Below the pieces are notes generated by a model. The model worked only from the letters and a program-made list of their open reading frames with translations, had not been told where the DNA came from and made no database searches. A DNA stretch of 64,000 nucleotides from Streptomyces cylindrosporus (lineage in GTDB: Bacteria > Actinomycetota > Actinomycetes > Streptomycetales > Streptomycetaceae). The stretch spans positions 124,001 to 188,000 of the forward strand of contig NZ_JALDAY010000003.1 of the NCBI RefSeq assembly GCF_022698165.1, read 5' to 3'. Positions 35,610 through 43,358 of this stretch are shown here, piece after piece. The translations under genes and the position numbers were made by a program. Position 1 is the first letter of the stretch, and each line of letters starts with the position of its first letter.

Positions 35610-36599
35610 ATGCTGGGAGTGCTGGGGCTGGACGAGAGGCACGAGTCGGCGTACCGGGCGCTGGTGTCCGTGGGCGCCGCCGACGTGCCCGATCTGGCCC
35701 GTCGGCTGATGCTCGGCGAGCACGACACGGAGCGCGCCCTGCGCCGGCTGGAGCGGCACGGCCTCGCGGCCCAGTCGCCGGCCCGGCCCGGGCGCTGGGT
35801 CGCGGCGCCGCCGGGCGTGGCGCTGGGCGCGCTGCTCACCCAGCAGCGGCACGAGCTGGAGAAGGCCGAACTGGCGGCGGCGCTGCTGGCGGAGGAGTAC
35901 CGGGCGGCGGCGGCCGAGCCCGCCGTGCACGACCTCGTCGAGGTGGTGACGGGTGCCGCCGCCGTCTCCCAGCGTTTCCTCCAGCTCCAGCTCGGTGCGA
36001 GCGAGGAGGTGTGCGCGCTGGTCACCGGCCGGCCGACCGTTGTCACCGGCATGGAGAACGACGCCGAGGAGCGGGCCGCCGACCGCGGGGTCCGCTACCG
36101 GGTGGTGGTGGAGCGCTCGGTGCTCGACCTGCCGCACGGGATGACCGAGCTGTCCGCCGCGCTCGGCCGGGACGAGCAGGTGCGGGTGGTGGAGCGGGTA
36201 CCGACCAAGCTGGTGGTGGCCGACCGTTCGCTCGCCCTGGTGCCGCTGACCTCGCGGACCGCGGAGCCCGCCGCGCTGGTGGTGCACGCGAGCGGCCTCC
36301 TGGAGCTGCTGTCGGGGCTGTTCGAGTCGGTGTGGCGGGACGCGCTGCCGCTGCGGATGGGCGCCGACGGGGTCACGGAGGAGGAGCCGGACGGGCCCGA
36401 CGGCACGGACCTGGAGGTGCTGTCGCTGCTGCTGGCCGGGCTGACCGACGCGAGCGTGGCGAAACAGCTGGACCTGGGCCTGCGGACCGTACAGCGGCGC
36501 GTGAAGCACCTCATGGAGCTGACCGGCGTGACCACCCGCCTCCAGCTGGGCTGGCACGCGTACGAACGCGGCTGGGTGGCCCGCGACCGCGACCGCTGA
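35610..36599 (+). CDS. LuxR-type regulator with TrmB-like N-terminus
   Basis: 329 residues from ATG 35610, which follows a GGGGAGGGG-rich site. The N-terminal 75 residues look like a winged helix (LARRLMLGEHDTERALRRLERHGL), followed by a regulatory domain of unknown ligand and a C-terminal LuxR helix-turn-helix (LLAGLTDASVAKQLDLGLRTVQRRVKHLMELTGV, about 270-305). This two-HTH layout is common in Streptomyces transcription factors. No phosphorylation domain is present. Targets unknown; the repeats upstream could be its own operator. Confidence 0.82.
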   Translation: MLGVLGLDERHESAYRALVSVGAADVPDLARRLMLGEHDTERALRRLERHGLAAQSPARPGRWVAAPPGVALGALLTQQRHELEKAELAAALLAEEYRAAAAEPAVHDLVEVVTGAAAVSQRFLQLQLGASEEVCALVTGRPTVVTGMENDAEERAADRGVRYRVVVERSVLDLPHGMTELSAALGRDEQVRVVERVPTKLVVADRSLALVPLTSRTAEPAALVVHASGLLELLSGLFESVWRDALPLRMGADGVTEEEPDGPDGTDLEVLSLLLAGLTDASVAKQLDLGLRTVQRRVKHLMELTGVTTRLQLGWHAYERGWVARDRDR

Positions 36600-36652
36600 T
36601 CACCGGCCATTACTGACCTGCGCCGTCTCCCGGCCTCCGGCACTCTTGGCAC

Positions 36653-37135
36653 ATGGGAGTGTGGGACCTCCTGCTGGTCGGCCTGGTCCTCCTGCTCGGC
36701 CTGTGCGGAGTACTGGTGCCCGGAGTGCCGGGATCGTGGCTGGTGTGGGCCGCGGTTCTGTGGTGGGCGCTGAAGGACCCGCGGCCGGTCGCCTGGTGGG
36801 TCCTGGTCGGCGCCACCGTCGCGCTGTTCCTGTCCCAGGTGGTGCGCTGGGCGCTGCCGCCGCGCCGGCTGCGGGCGAGCGGTGCGACGCCCCGCATGGG
36901 GGTGTACGCCGGTCTCGGCGCCCTTCTCGGCTTCTTCCTCCTCCCCGTCCTGGGCGCGATCCCCGGCTTCATGGGCGGCATCTACCTCTGCGAACGCCTG
37001 CGACTGGGCCGGCCCGCGGAGGCTCGGGCGGCGCTGCGGACGGCGATGCGCTCGGGCGGGTCCAGCGTGCTGGCGGAGCTGTTCACCTGCCTGCTCATCG
37101 CGGGGGCGTGGCTGGGCGCGGTGATCTGGGGGTGA
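36653..37135 (+). CDS. DUF456 membrane protein
   Basis: 160 residues, almost entirely hydrophobic with about four to five segments and two Gly-rich stretches (GVLVPGVPGSWLVWAAVLWWA and LGAIPGFMGGIYLCERLR) that are typical of DUF456 proteins. It follows the LuxR-type gene by 53 bp and may be co-transcribed. Function unknown. Confidence 0.78.
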   Translation: MGVWDLLLVGLVLLLGLCGVLVPGVPGSWLVWAAVLWWALKDPRPVAWWVLVGATVALFLSQVVRWALPPRRLRASGATPRMGVYAGLGALLGFFLLPVLGAIPGFMGGIYLCERLRLGRPAEARAALRTAMRSGGSSVLAELFTCLLIAGAWLGAVIWG

Positions 37136-37202
37136 CGTAGGTCCAGGGGCCTAGGACGGGAATCCGATGCGCCCGGCGGGGCGGGGTGCTTGGCTGGCGG
37201 GC

Positions 37203-37574
37203 ATGAGCGAATTCAGTGAGGCCGAGCTCGCGTACCTGAAGTCGCAGCGGTTGGGGCGGCTGGCCACCGTCGACCCGCACGGGCAGCCGCAGGCGAACCC
37301 GGTCGGCTTCTTCCCGCAGGACGACGGCACGATCCTGATCGGTGGTCTGGCGATGGGCCGTACCAAGAAGTGGCGCAACCTCCAGAAGAACCCCAAGGTG
37401 GCTCTGGTCGTCGACGACGTGGTCAGCCTGCGCCCGTGGAGGGTGCGCGGCATCGACATCCGCGGGGAGGCCGAACTCCTCACCGGGCCGCACGAGTTGG
37501 GCCCGCAATTCAGCGAGGAGGTGATCCGCGTGCATCCGCGCCGGATCCACAGCTGGGGCCTGGAGGAGGAGTGA
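37203..37574 (+). CDS. PPOX-class F420-dependent oxidoreductase
   Basis: 123 residues with the split-barrel flavin/F420-binding fold: LAYLKSQRLGRLATVDPHGQPQANPVGFF at the start and GRTKKWRNLQKNPKVALVVDDV in the middle (about 50-70), then RVRGIDIRGEAEL. Enzymes of this group reduce F420 or flavin-linked substrates. The start was placed at ATG 37203 because the family begins with SEFSEAELAYL. Its stop is one base from the convergent ogt stop. Confidence 0.85.
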   Translation: MSEFSEAELAYLKSQRLGRLATVDPHGQPQANPVGFFPQDDGTILIGGLAMGRTKKWRNLQKNPKVALVVDDVVSLRPWRVRGIDIRGEAELLTGPHELGPQFSEEVIRVHPRRIHSWGLEEE

Positions 37575-37575
37575 C

Positions 37576-38067
37576 TCAGCCCTGGAGGACGCCCTCCAGG
37601 GTCAGCAGCCGCACCTTCCGCTCCAGACCGCCGGCGTACCCGGTCATGGAGCCGTTCGCGCCGATCACCCGGTGGCAGGGGCGGACGACGAGCAGCGGAT
37701 TGGCGCCGATCGCGCCGCCCACGGCCCGTACGGCGGCCCGGGAGGCGCCGATCCGCGCGGCGATCTCGCCGTAGGTCACGGTCGCCCCGTACGGGACGGA
37801 GTCGAGGGCCGCCCACACCCGCTCCCGGAACGCGCTGCCGTCGGTGCTGAACTCCAGCCGGAAATCCCTGAGTTCACCGGCGAAGTAGGCGGCGAGCTGC
37901 TCCTCGGCGGCCCGGAACGGTCCGGTGTCCCGCCGCCAACCCGCCTCCACCGTCCGCCCGTTCTTCTGTCCGGGCACGGAGAGGGAGGTCAGCGCGCCGG
38001 TGGCGTCGGCGGTGAGGAGGAGGGGGCCGACGGGACTGTCGACGCGGGTCCACAGGGTGGTGGTCAT
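37576..38067 (-). CDS. ogt: Methylated-DNA--protein-cysteine methyltransferase
   Basis: 163 residues. The acceptor motif PCHRVIG carries Cys131 at the expected place near the C-terminus, and VTYGEIAARIGASRAAVRAVGGAIGANP is the DNA-binding helix region. It removes O6-alkyl groups from guanine by suicide transfer. The gene follows the Ada/AlkA-like gene by six bases, so the pair is an alkylation-repair operon. Confidence 0.93.
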   Translation of the reverse strand: MTTTLWTRVDSPVGPLLLTADATGALTSLSVPGQKNGRTVEAGWRRDTGPFRAAEEQLAAYFAGELRDFRLEFSTDGSAFRERVWAALDSVPYGATVTYGEIAARIGASRAAVRAVGGAIGANPLLVVRPCHRVIGANGSMTGYAGGLERKVRLLTLEGVLQG

Positions 38068-38073
38068 GGCAGG

Positions 38074-39471
38074 TCAGTCCAACTCTCCTGCGGTGCGCAG
38101 GTGTTGCAGGGCGTACGAGCGCCAGGGGCGCCAGCTGTCGGGAACGTCCAGGTCGGGCGGGGCGACGTCAGGGTCGCCCAGGGCGCGGGTGCGGATGACG
38201 GCGACCGTGCCGGGATCCATGCCGGGCAGCGCCAGCAGCGCGGCCTCGGCGTCGTCGCGGTCGGCGCCCGGGTCGAGCCGCAGGGTGCCGTCGGCGAGCG
38301 CGGCGGTGAGCGCGCCCAGGGTGCCGTGGGGTTCGGCTTCGGCGAGGACGGCGGGCTCGGGGAAGAGGTGGGTGAGGCTGCCGCAGGGCGCGTCCAGCGC
38401 CTTGCCGTACCGCCGCACCAGCCGCTCGGCCTCCGCCGTACCCACCAGCGCCCGGACGGCGAGTTCCTCGGCGTCGGCGGCGCCGGGCGAGCGCAGCCCG
38501 GGCCGCTCGGCGACCAGCGGGGCGAGCCGTTCGTCGGCGCCGAGGCGCTCGTCGACGGCGTAGGGATCGGCGTCGAGGTCGAAGAGGCGGCGCAGCCGGC
38601 CGACGGCGGTGGTGAGGTCGCGGGGGTCGGTGAGATGCAGTCGGGCGTCGAGCCACCCGCCCGGATGGGCGCCGGACGCCGACTTCGCCGTGCCGGGGCG
38701 CTCGTCGACGGCGACGATGCCGGTGCCGTGCGGGAGGCGGAGGGTACGGCGGTACGTGCGCCGCCCGCGCTCCCCGCTCACTTCCTCGACGCCGGGCACG
38801 GCCTGGTCGGCGAGCAGGTCGAAGACGGCGACGGAGCGGTACGGGCCCCGGTGGGCGAGCCGCAGCGGGATCCCGGCGCTCGGGGCGGCCGCCCGCCGAC
38901 CAGCCCGGCCGCCGTCCGGGGCGGCGGCCCGCAGCTCGGTCGGCGTGGAGGCGTACACCTCCCGGACGGTGTCGTTGAACTGGCGGACGCTGGCGAAGCC
39001 GGACGCGAACGCGATCTCCGTGATCGGCAGGTCGGTCGTCTGCACCAGCACCCGCGCGGTGTGCGCCCGCTGGGCCCGGGCGAGGGCGACGGGTCCGGCG
39101 CCGAGCTCGGCGGTGAGCTGGCGCTGGACCTGGCGGGCGCTGTACCCGAGCCGGGTGGCGAGACCGGCGACGCCCTCGCGGTCCACGACCCCGTCGCCGA
39201 TGAGCCGCATGGCGCGGCCCACGACGTCGGCGCGGACGTTCCAGTCCGCGGAGCCGGGGGCCGCGTCGGGGCGGCAGCGGCGGCAGGCCCGGAAGCCGGA
39301 GCCCTGGGCGGCGGCGGCCGTCGGGAAGAAACGGACGTTGTGCCGCCGGGGTGTGACCGCCGGGCAGCTGGGCCGGCAGTAGATGCCGGTGGTCCGGACG
39401 GCGAAGAAGAACTCGCCGTCGAACCGGGCATCACGGCTGCGGACCGCTTCGTACCGGGTGTCTTCGTCCAT
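38074..39471 (-). CDS. Ada-like regulator fused to AlkA-type DNA glycosylase
   Basis: 465 residues from ATG 39471. Zinc/methyl-acceptor cysteines are Cys32, Cys36, Cys63 and Cys66; an AraC-type helix-turn-helix follows (about 78-165), then an AlkA N-terminal-like domain and a helix-hairpin-helix glycosylase domain (LPGMDPGTVAVIRTRALGDPD). The last domain is short: the segment after the hairpin that holds the catalytic Asp helix of AlkA is reduced to PPDLDVPDSWRPW. The protein probably senses methyl damage and activates itself and ogt; base-excision activity may be altered. Confidence 0.85.
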   Translation of the reverse strand: MDEDTRYEAVRSRDARFDGEFFFAVRTTGIYCRPSCPAVTPRRHNVRFFPTAAAAQGSGFRACRRCRPDAAPGSADWNVRADVVGRAMRLIGDGVVDREGVAGLATRLGYSARQVQRQLTAELGAGPVALARAQRAHTARVLVQTTDLPITEIAFASGFASVRQFNDTVREVYASTPTELRAAAPDGGRAGRRAAAPSAGIPLRLAHRGPYRSVAVFDLLADQAVPGVEEVSGERGRRTYRRTLRLPHGTGIVAVDERPGTAKSASGAHPGGWLDARLHLTDPRDLTTAVGRLRRLFDLDADPYAVDERLGADERLAPLVAERPGLRSPGAADAEELAVRALVGTAEAERLVRRYGKALDAPCGSLTHLFPEPAVLAEAEPHGTLGALTAALADGTLRLDPGADRDDAEAALLALPGMDPGTVAVIRTRALGDPDVAPPDLDVPDSWRPWRSYALQHLRTAGELD

Positions 39472-39534
39472 CACGCCATCCAGTGTCCAACGGTACGGAC
39501 CACCGGGCTGGCGGAAATCGGACGTGACGCTCGG

Positions 39535-40638
39535 CTACCGCAGGCGCCCCCGCTTCGCCTCCATCGCCGCCTTGCCCGCCGCGCCCTTCCGCTTCCAGTC
39601 CCGGCGCAGCTCCGCACGGACCCTGGCGTCGGTCTTGGCCACGATCCACTGGTTCTCCCGCACGAGCTTGCGGTAGCTGTCCAGGCGGCGGGCCGGCAGG
39701 TCGCCGGCGTCGACCGCGGCGAGCACCGCGCATCCCGGCTCGGCGGTGTGCGCGCAGTCGTGGAAGCGGCACCGCTCGGCCAGTTCCTCGATCTCGGAGA
39801 AGACCTGGCCGACGCCCGACTCGGCGTCCCACAGTCCGACGCCGCGCAGGCCGGGGGTGTCGATCAGGACGCCGCCGCCGGGGAGTGCGAGCAGGTTGCG
39901 GGTGGTCGTCGTGTGGCGGCCCTTGCCGTCGACGTCCCGCGCGGCCCGCACCTCCATGACGTCCTCGCCGAGGAGGGCGTTCGCGAGCGTGGACTTGCCC
40001 GCACCGGACTGGCCGAGCAGGACGGACGTACCGCCGGACACGAGGGCGACCAGGGCGTCGAGCCCGTGGCCGTCGACGGAGCTGACCGTCAGCACGGTGA
40101 CCCCGGGTGCCGACAGCTCCACGTCCTGGACGAGGTGCGCTCGGGTGACCTCGTCCGGCACGAGGTCCGCCTTGGTCAGCACGACCAGCGGCTGGGCACC
40201 GGACTCCCAGGCCAGGGCCAGGAAGCGCTCGATGCGGCCGAGGTCGAGCTCGACGGCGAGGGAGACGGCGACGATCGCGTGGTCGACGTTGGCGGCGAGG
40301 ATCTGCCCCTCGGACCGCTTGGAGGAGGTGGAGCGGACGAAGGCGGTACGGCGCGGCAGACACGTCCGTACGTAGCGCGGGTTGCCGCCGGGTTCGACGG
40401 CGACCCAGTCGCCGGTGCACACGACCCGCAGGGGGTCGTGCGGGGTGACGAACGCGGTGTCGGCCCGCACGATCCCGTCGGCGGTGACCACGTCGCACTG
40501 CCCGCGGTCGACCCGGATCACCCGGCCGGGCAGGAGTCCCTCATTGTCATGGGGGGCGAACGCGTCCGCCCATGCGTCGTCCCAGCCGTAGGGGGCGAGC
40601 GCGGAGAAAACGGATGGGGCAGCGGAGCTGGAAGTCAA
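39535..40638 (-). CDS. rsgA: Ribosome small-subunit GTPase RsgA
   Basis: 367 residues from a TTG start at 40638, chosen because GAAGGG lies seven bases upstream and homologues begin just before APYGWDDAWADAF. The circularly permuted GTPase is clear: LTKAD (G4) precedes GQSGAGKST (G1) and DTPGLR (G3), and the C-terminal zinc knuckle is CRFHDCAHTAEPGC. It checks 30S subunit maturation using GTP. The start region sits in a hairpin and behind a 22-codon upstream reading frame, so translation is probably controlled. Confidence 0.92.
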   Translation of the reverse strand: MTSSSAAPSVFSALAPYGWDDAWADAFAPHDNEGLLPGRVIRVDRGQCDVVTADGIVRADTAFVTPHDPLRVVCTGDWVAVEPGGNPRYVRTCLPRRTAFVRSTSSKRSEGQILAANVDHAIVAVSLAVELDLGRIERFLALAWESGAQPLVVLTKADLVPDEVTRAHLVQDVELSAPGVTVLTVSSVDGHGLDALVALVSGGTSVLLGQSGAGKSTLANALLGEDVMEVRAARDVDGKGRHTTTTRNLLALPGGGVLIDTPGLRGVGLWDAESGVGQVFSEIEELAERCRFHDCAHTAEPGCAVLAAVDAGDLPARRLDSYRKLVRENQWIVAKTDARVRAELRRDWKRKGAAGKAAMEAKRGRLR

Positions 40639-40664
40639 GGGGAGACCCTTCGAAGGGCGGCCCC
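40639..40664 (-). promoter_or_regulatory. Hairpin over the rsgA ribosome-binding site
   Basis: A palindrome CCCTTCGAAGGG (40646-40657) is flanked by GGGG (40639-40642) and CCCC (40661-40664) that can also pair. On the minus strand this buries the GAAGGG sequence and ends next to the TTG start of rsgA. It may limit initiation. Confidence 0.5.
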
Positions 40665-40681
40665 GGCAAGGGAGTTGAAGG

Positions 40682-40750
40682 TCAGCCGGTGGCCACGGAG
40701 GTGGACTTGATGATCTGGATGCGGACGTCACTCATCGCAAAGACAGCCAT
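40682..40750 (-). CDS. 22-residue leader peptide upstream of rsgA
   Basis: A short frame, MAVFAMSDVRIQ... ending in ...STSVATG and TGA, has GGGAGGTG seven bases before its ATG, a stronger site than that of rsgA itself. It ends 43 bases before the rsgA start. Residues 6-16 favour a beta strand. It may be a leader peptide coupled to the hairpin, a small functional protein, or the head of a gene truncated on this side. I know no family match. Confidence 0.45.
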   Translation of the reverse strand: MAVFAMSDVRIQIIKSTSVATG

Positions 40751-40825
40751 CGGTCGACACCTCCCGTTCCTCATCCAGGCAGCAGCGGTAGTTGATCCGC
40801 CGCACGAAGCGATGCCCACCATAGA

Positions 40826-40847
40826 GTGGTACGCACTTGCGTGCCAC
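40826..40847. promoter_or_regulatory. 22-bp near-perfect palindrome upstream of rsgA leader
   Basis: GTGG-T-ACGCA-CT-TGCGT-G-CCAC has arms that match except for one outer position and the central pair. It lies 76 bp before the 22-codon frame and 20 bp from the decayed insertion element. It is a good candidate operator for the rsgA transcript. Confidence 0.55.
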
Positions 40848-40867
40848 CGGTTTTCCATCCACGTCTA

Positions 40868-41784
40868 GGGGCTGTTTTAGAAGTGGATCAAGCTCTGCGA
40901 TGATCACCGTGTGGGACATGGTGATCTGACGAATGAGCAAGGGTCAGGCTGGAGCCGTTGTTGCCGATTGGCATCAAGCCGGGACGGCCTCCGGTCTGGT
41001 CGAAGCGGCAGTTGATAGACGGCATACAGTGGCGGACGCGGACCGGGGCGCCATGGCGCAATGTCCCGGCGCGGTACGGCAAGTGGGAGACGGCCTATGG
41101 ATTGTTCCGGCGCTGGCAGCGCGACGGTACTTGGGCTCGAATGGTGACGCTCCTCCAGGCCGAGGCTGACGCGATGGGCCTCATCACCTGGGATGTGAAC
41201 ATCGACTCCACCGTCTGTCGCGCCCATCAGCGTGCTGCCGGCGCGTCGAAAAGGGAGCTCTGGAAGGGAGCCGCCCGAAGGTCTGAAGGCCGAGCCGGCC
41301 AACCACACGTTGGGGCGGTCCCGGAACGGGTTGAGCACGAAGATTCACCTGGCCTGCGAGCAGCATCAACGTCCGTTTTTGCTCCTGATCACGCTCGGCC
41401 AGTGGGTGATTTCCCGCAGTTTCGAAGCAGTCTTGGCGGCGATCCGGGTACCCCGGCTCGGGCTGGGCCAGCCTCGCGTCCGCCCGGAGCGCGTGCGGGC
41501 CGACCAGCCCTACAGTTCTCGTGTCAACCGGACCTACCTGCGCGAACGAGGGATCAAGGCGACCATTCCCGTACCGGCTGACCAAGCTGGGGCACCGGAG
41601 GCGGCGCGGACCCACTGGCGGTCGGCCACCCCGCTCCGATCGTGAGGACTACAAAGCTCGGCACGCGGTCGAGTGCGGGATCAATCGGCTCAAGCGGCAC
41701 CGGGCGGTAGCCACTCGCTACGACAAACTTACCGTCCGCTATGAGGCCACGGTCCTCATCGCCGTGCTCAACGAATGGCTGTGA
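40868..41784 (+). mobile_element. Decayed IS5-family element
   Basis: The left end GGGGCTGTTTTAGAAGTGG (from 40868) resembles IS5/IS427-group inverted repeats and is preceded by CTAG, a usual target. The transposase body follows, but no matching right terminal repeat is found after 41784, so the right end has been lost or replaced. Base composition is lower in GC than the surroundings by eye. Confidence 0.75.
40911..41784 (+). pseudogene. IS5-family transposase with three frameshifts
   Basis: Homology runs through frames 3, 2, 3 and 1: GHGDLTNEQ (from 40911), then IKPGRPPVWSKRQLIDGIQW to CRAHQRAAGASK (to about 41260), GLKAEPANHTLGRSRNGLST to [17 protein letters not shown] (to about 41575), then [21 protein letters not shown] to the end. 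The DDE residues can still be placed (D in DVNIDSTVCRAH, D in [10 protein letters not shown] in [10 protein letters not shown]). No single product can be made, so the element is inactive unless helped in trans. Confidence 0.85.
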
Positions 41785-41807
41785 CACCAGTGCGGCCGTC
41801 CGGCATC

Positions 41808-42134
41808 ATGAGTGCCATGGACACGCCGAGCGCCGACTGGATCACCATCGCGGCTTACGAAAACCTGCCGGGCCGTCTCCACCCGATGGCGGCCGCCCGC
41901 GCTTGACTGCGTGACCGCGGCATCGACTGGATGCCCTTCAGCCCAGACAAGATCCAGTGGGGTTTGGTCTGCGGCATCGGGCCTGATGGCCACTGGCACG
42001 GCTGGTTCGACATCCGCATCCATGCCAGTGCACTTCGACGGCTCGGACTTCATCCCGACCAGCCCACCGCCAATGTCACCGGCGCATCTTCACCTGGCTG
42101 GTGGCATGCCGCGGCAGAACGCAATGCTCACTAG
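41808..42134 (+). pseudogene. Small gene interrupted by one in-frame TGA
   Basis: A frame of about 108 codons starts MSAMDTPSADWITIAAYENL and continues as LRDRGIDWMPFSPDKIQWGL and further to 42134, with a single TGA at 41904-41906. Without that codon it would be a soluble protein rich in Trp and His with no recognised family. An internal ATG at 41931 could express the last 67 residues. I take it as a nonsense-mutated gene next to the insertion remnant. Confidence 0.5.
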
Positions 42135-42222
42135 CACCTCAGAACGTCAGTTCTCAAACAACCCCAAGGCGAGGACGAGACCGACTCGCCAAGAGGCCTG
42201 GCTTCCGCGCTTTCGCCCGTCG
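42135..42222. other. Short intergenic stretch with weak hairpins
   Basis: AGAAC-GTCA-GTTCT (42141-42154) and GGCGAG/CTCGCC (42168-42173, 42185-42190) could end the leftward transcript of the TM protein gene. Nothing coding is seen. Confidence 0.3.
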
Positions 42223-42879
42223 TCATCCGCAGGTCTTGACGACGACGATGTCGGTAACGTCCGTCAGCGGGATCACCGCTGGTTCGTGACGTCCTGGTTC
42301 CTTCAGGCGGAGCTTGCCGCCGTCCGCCGAATTCAGAGTTCCGCAGCCGATCCCACCTCGGTGACTGACCTTCAGATAGACGGGCTTGTCCCCACCGGAG
42401 TCGGTGGGGGCCCACCAGCTGACTACGACGCCCGCGAGCAGCAGGACCAACGCGACCGCGACCAGGTTCTGCGCGCGCCGCACTCTCGTGGCCGCGCCGG
42501 TGGCGAGCGCGACTTTGTACGCGGCGACCGAGCCGTACTCATCGTGTACAGCGCTCAGAGTGATGGCCCGGGGCCGGGTACCGGCCTGTGCCGCGAGTGC
42601 CTCCCACAGTCCGACGATCGCGGCGAGCAGACCGCCGACGACGAGCACGGTGACTGCCGCTCTCCATTCCGTGGACAGGGCACTGGTGGTGTCGCGTCCC
42701 TTGATCACGACACCCGCCGTGACCAGCGTGATGAAGGCGGAAAGCCCGTTTCGCCAGGTCTCCGCGCTGGACCGGACAGCGTCCAGGGATGCCGCCGACA
42801 GGGTGGCGAAGGCATCTCGCTCGGCGAGGTCGAAGGCCGAGGGCGCAGCGGCCGGCCTCCTCGGCCGGTATCGGGTCAC
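42223..42879 (-). CDS. Three-TM membrane protein of the CHAT cassette
   Basis: 218 residues from a GTG start that overlaps the stop of the zinc-ribbon gene as GTGA. A helical cytoplasmic part (about 14-45, DLAERDAFATLSAASLDAVR) precedes three transmembrane segments (about 45-60, 75-96, 138-156); the last 60 residues follow the third segment and contain two cysteines (CGTLNS and KTCG). I do not recognise a family. Coupling to the zinc-ribbon gene and divergence from a CHAT protease make it a candidate membrane effector or anchor. Confidence 0.7.
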   Translation of the reverse strand: MTRYRPRRPAAAPSAFDLAERDAFATLSAASLDAVRSSAETWRNGLSAFITLVTAGVVIKGRDTTSALSTEWRAAVTVLVVGGLLAAIVGLWEALAAQAGTRPRAITLSAVHDEYGSVAAYKVALATGAATRVRRAQNLVAVALVLLLAGVVVSWWAPTDSGGDKPVYLKVSHRGGIGCGTLNSADGGKLRLKEPGRHEPAVIPLTDVTDIVVVKTCG

Positions 42880-43301
42880 AGCGTGTCCAGCGGCGTGGGC
42901 GGGACAGTCGGAGCGGCCGGATCGGCTCGGGTCACCAGCTCCACGCGGAAGCTGACCCCGCACCCGGTGACCCCTGCGGGCGCGCCAGTGTGTGCCAGGC
43001 CGCAACCGCATGTGACGTCCACGACGACCACAGGCGCGTTCAACGCCGCGGCTTCCGCACCGATACGACCGCGGATGGGGCTGAAGAGACCCACAGCGGT
43101 CAGCACCTGCCCGTCGTCCAACCGCCCCGCGCATCGCGGGCAGTTGCCCCACACCCGGGTGCTCAGAACGCCGTCGTTGACCTTCACCTCGGCGTGCAGA
43201 AGGTCCTGTTCGAGCAGGTCATAGGCGCGGTCTGTCCACTTGAAGTCCGGGGTGGACTCCCAGGGTTCGCTGGATCTGTGCTCCGGTGCCGGCACGCTCA
43301 T
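42876..43301 (-). CDS. Zinc-ribbon-like protein of the CHAT cassette
   Basis: 141 residues with GAGGAA seven bases before the ATG. Cys54-x2-Cys57 and Cys98-x-Cys100 could bind one zinc; Cys114 is close. Between them is a hydrophobic strand-turn-strand. The N-terminal 50 residues are charged and helical (TDRAYDLLEQDLLHAEVKV). The product is soluble. It starts 57 bp from the CHAT gene in the opposite direction, sharing one small promoter region. Function unknown. Confidence 0.72.
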   Translation of the reverse strand: MSVPAPEHRSSEPWESTPDFKWTDRAYDLLEQDLLHAEVKVNDGVLSTRVWGNCPRCAGRLDDGQVLTAVGLFSPIRGRIGAEAAALNAPVVVVDVTCGCGLAHTGAPAGVTGCGVSFRVELVTRADPAAPTVPPTPLDTL

Positions 43302-43358
43302 GCTCGGTTCCTCTATCTCTTCACAGGACGGGTACGGTCGACGCGCCGGTAAAGTGGC

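Noticed and set aside
40728..40940. 70-codon minus-strand frame upstream of rsgA
   Set aside because: It runs into the insertion-element end, lacks a good ribosome-binding site and overlaps the better supported 22-codon frame and the palindrome.
41904..41906. Selenocysteine codon
   Set aside because: No SECIS-like hairpin directly after the TGA and no redox motif around it; simple nonsense mutation is more likely.
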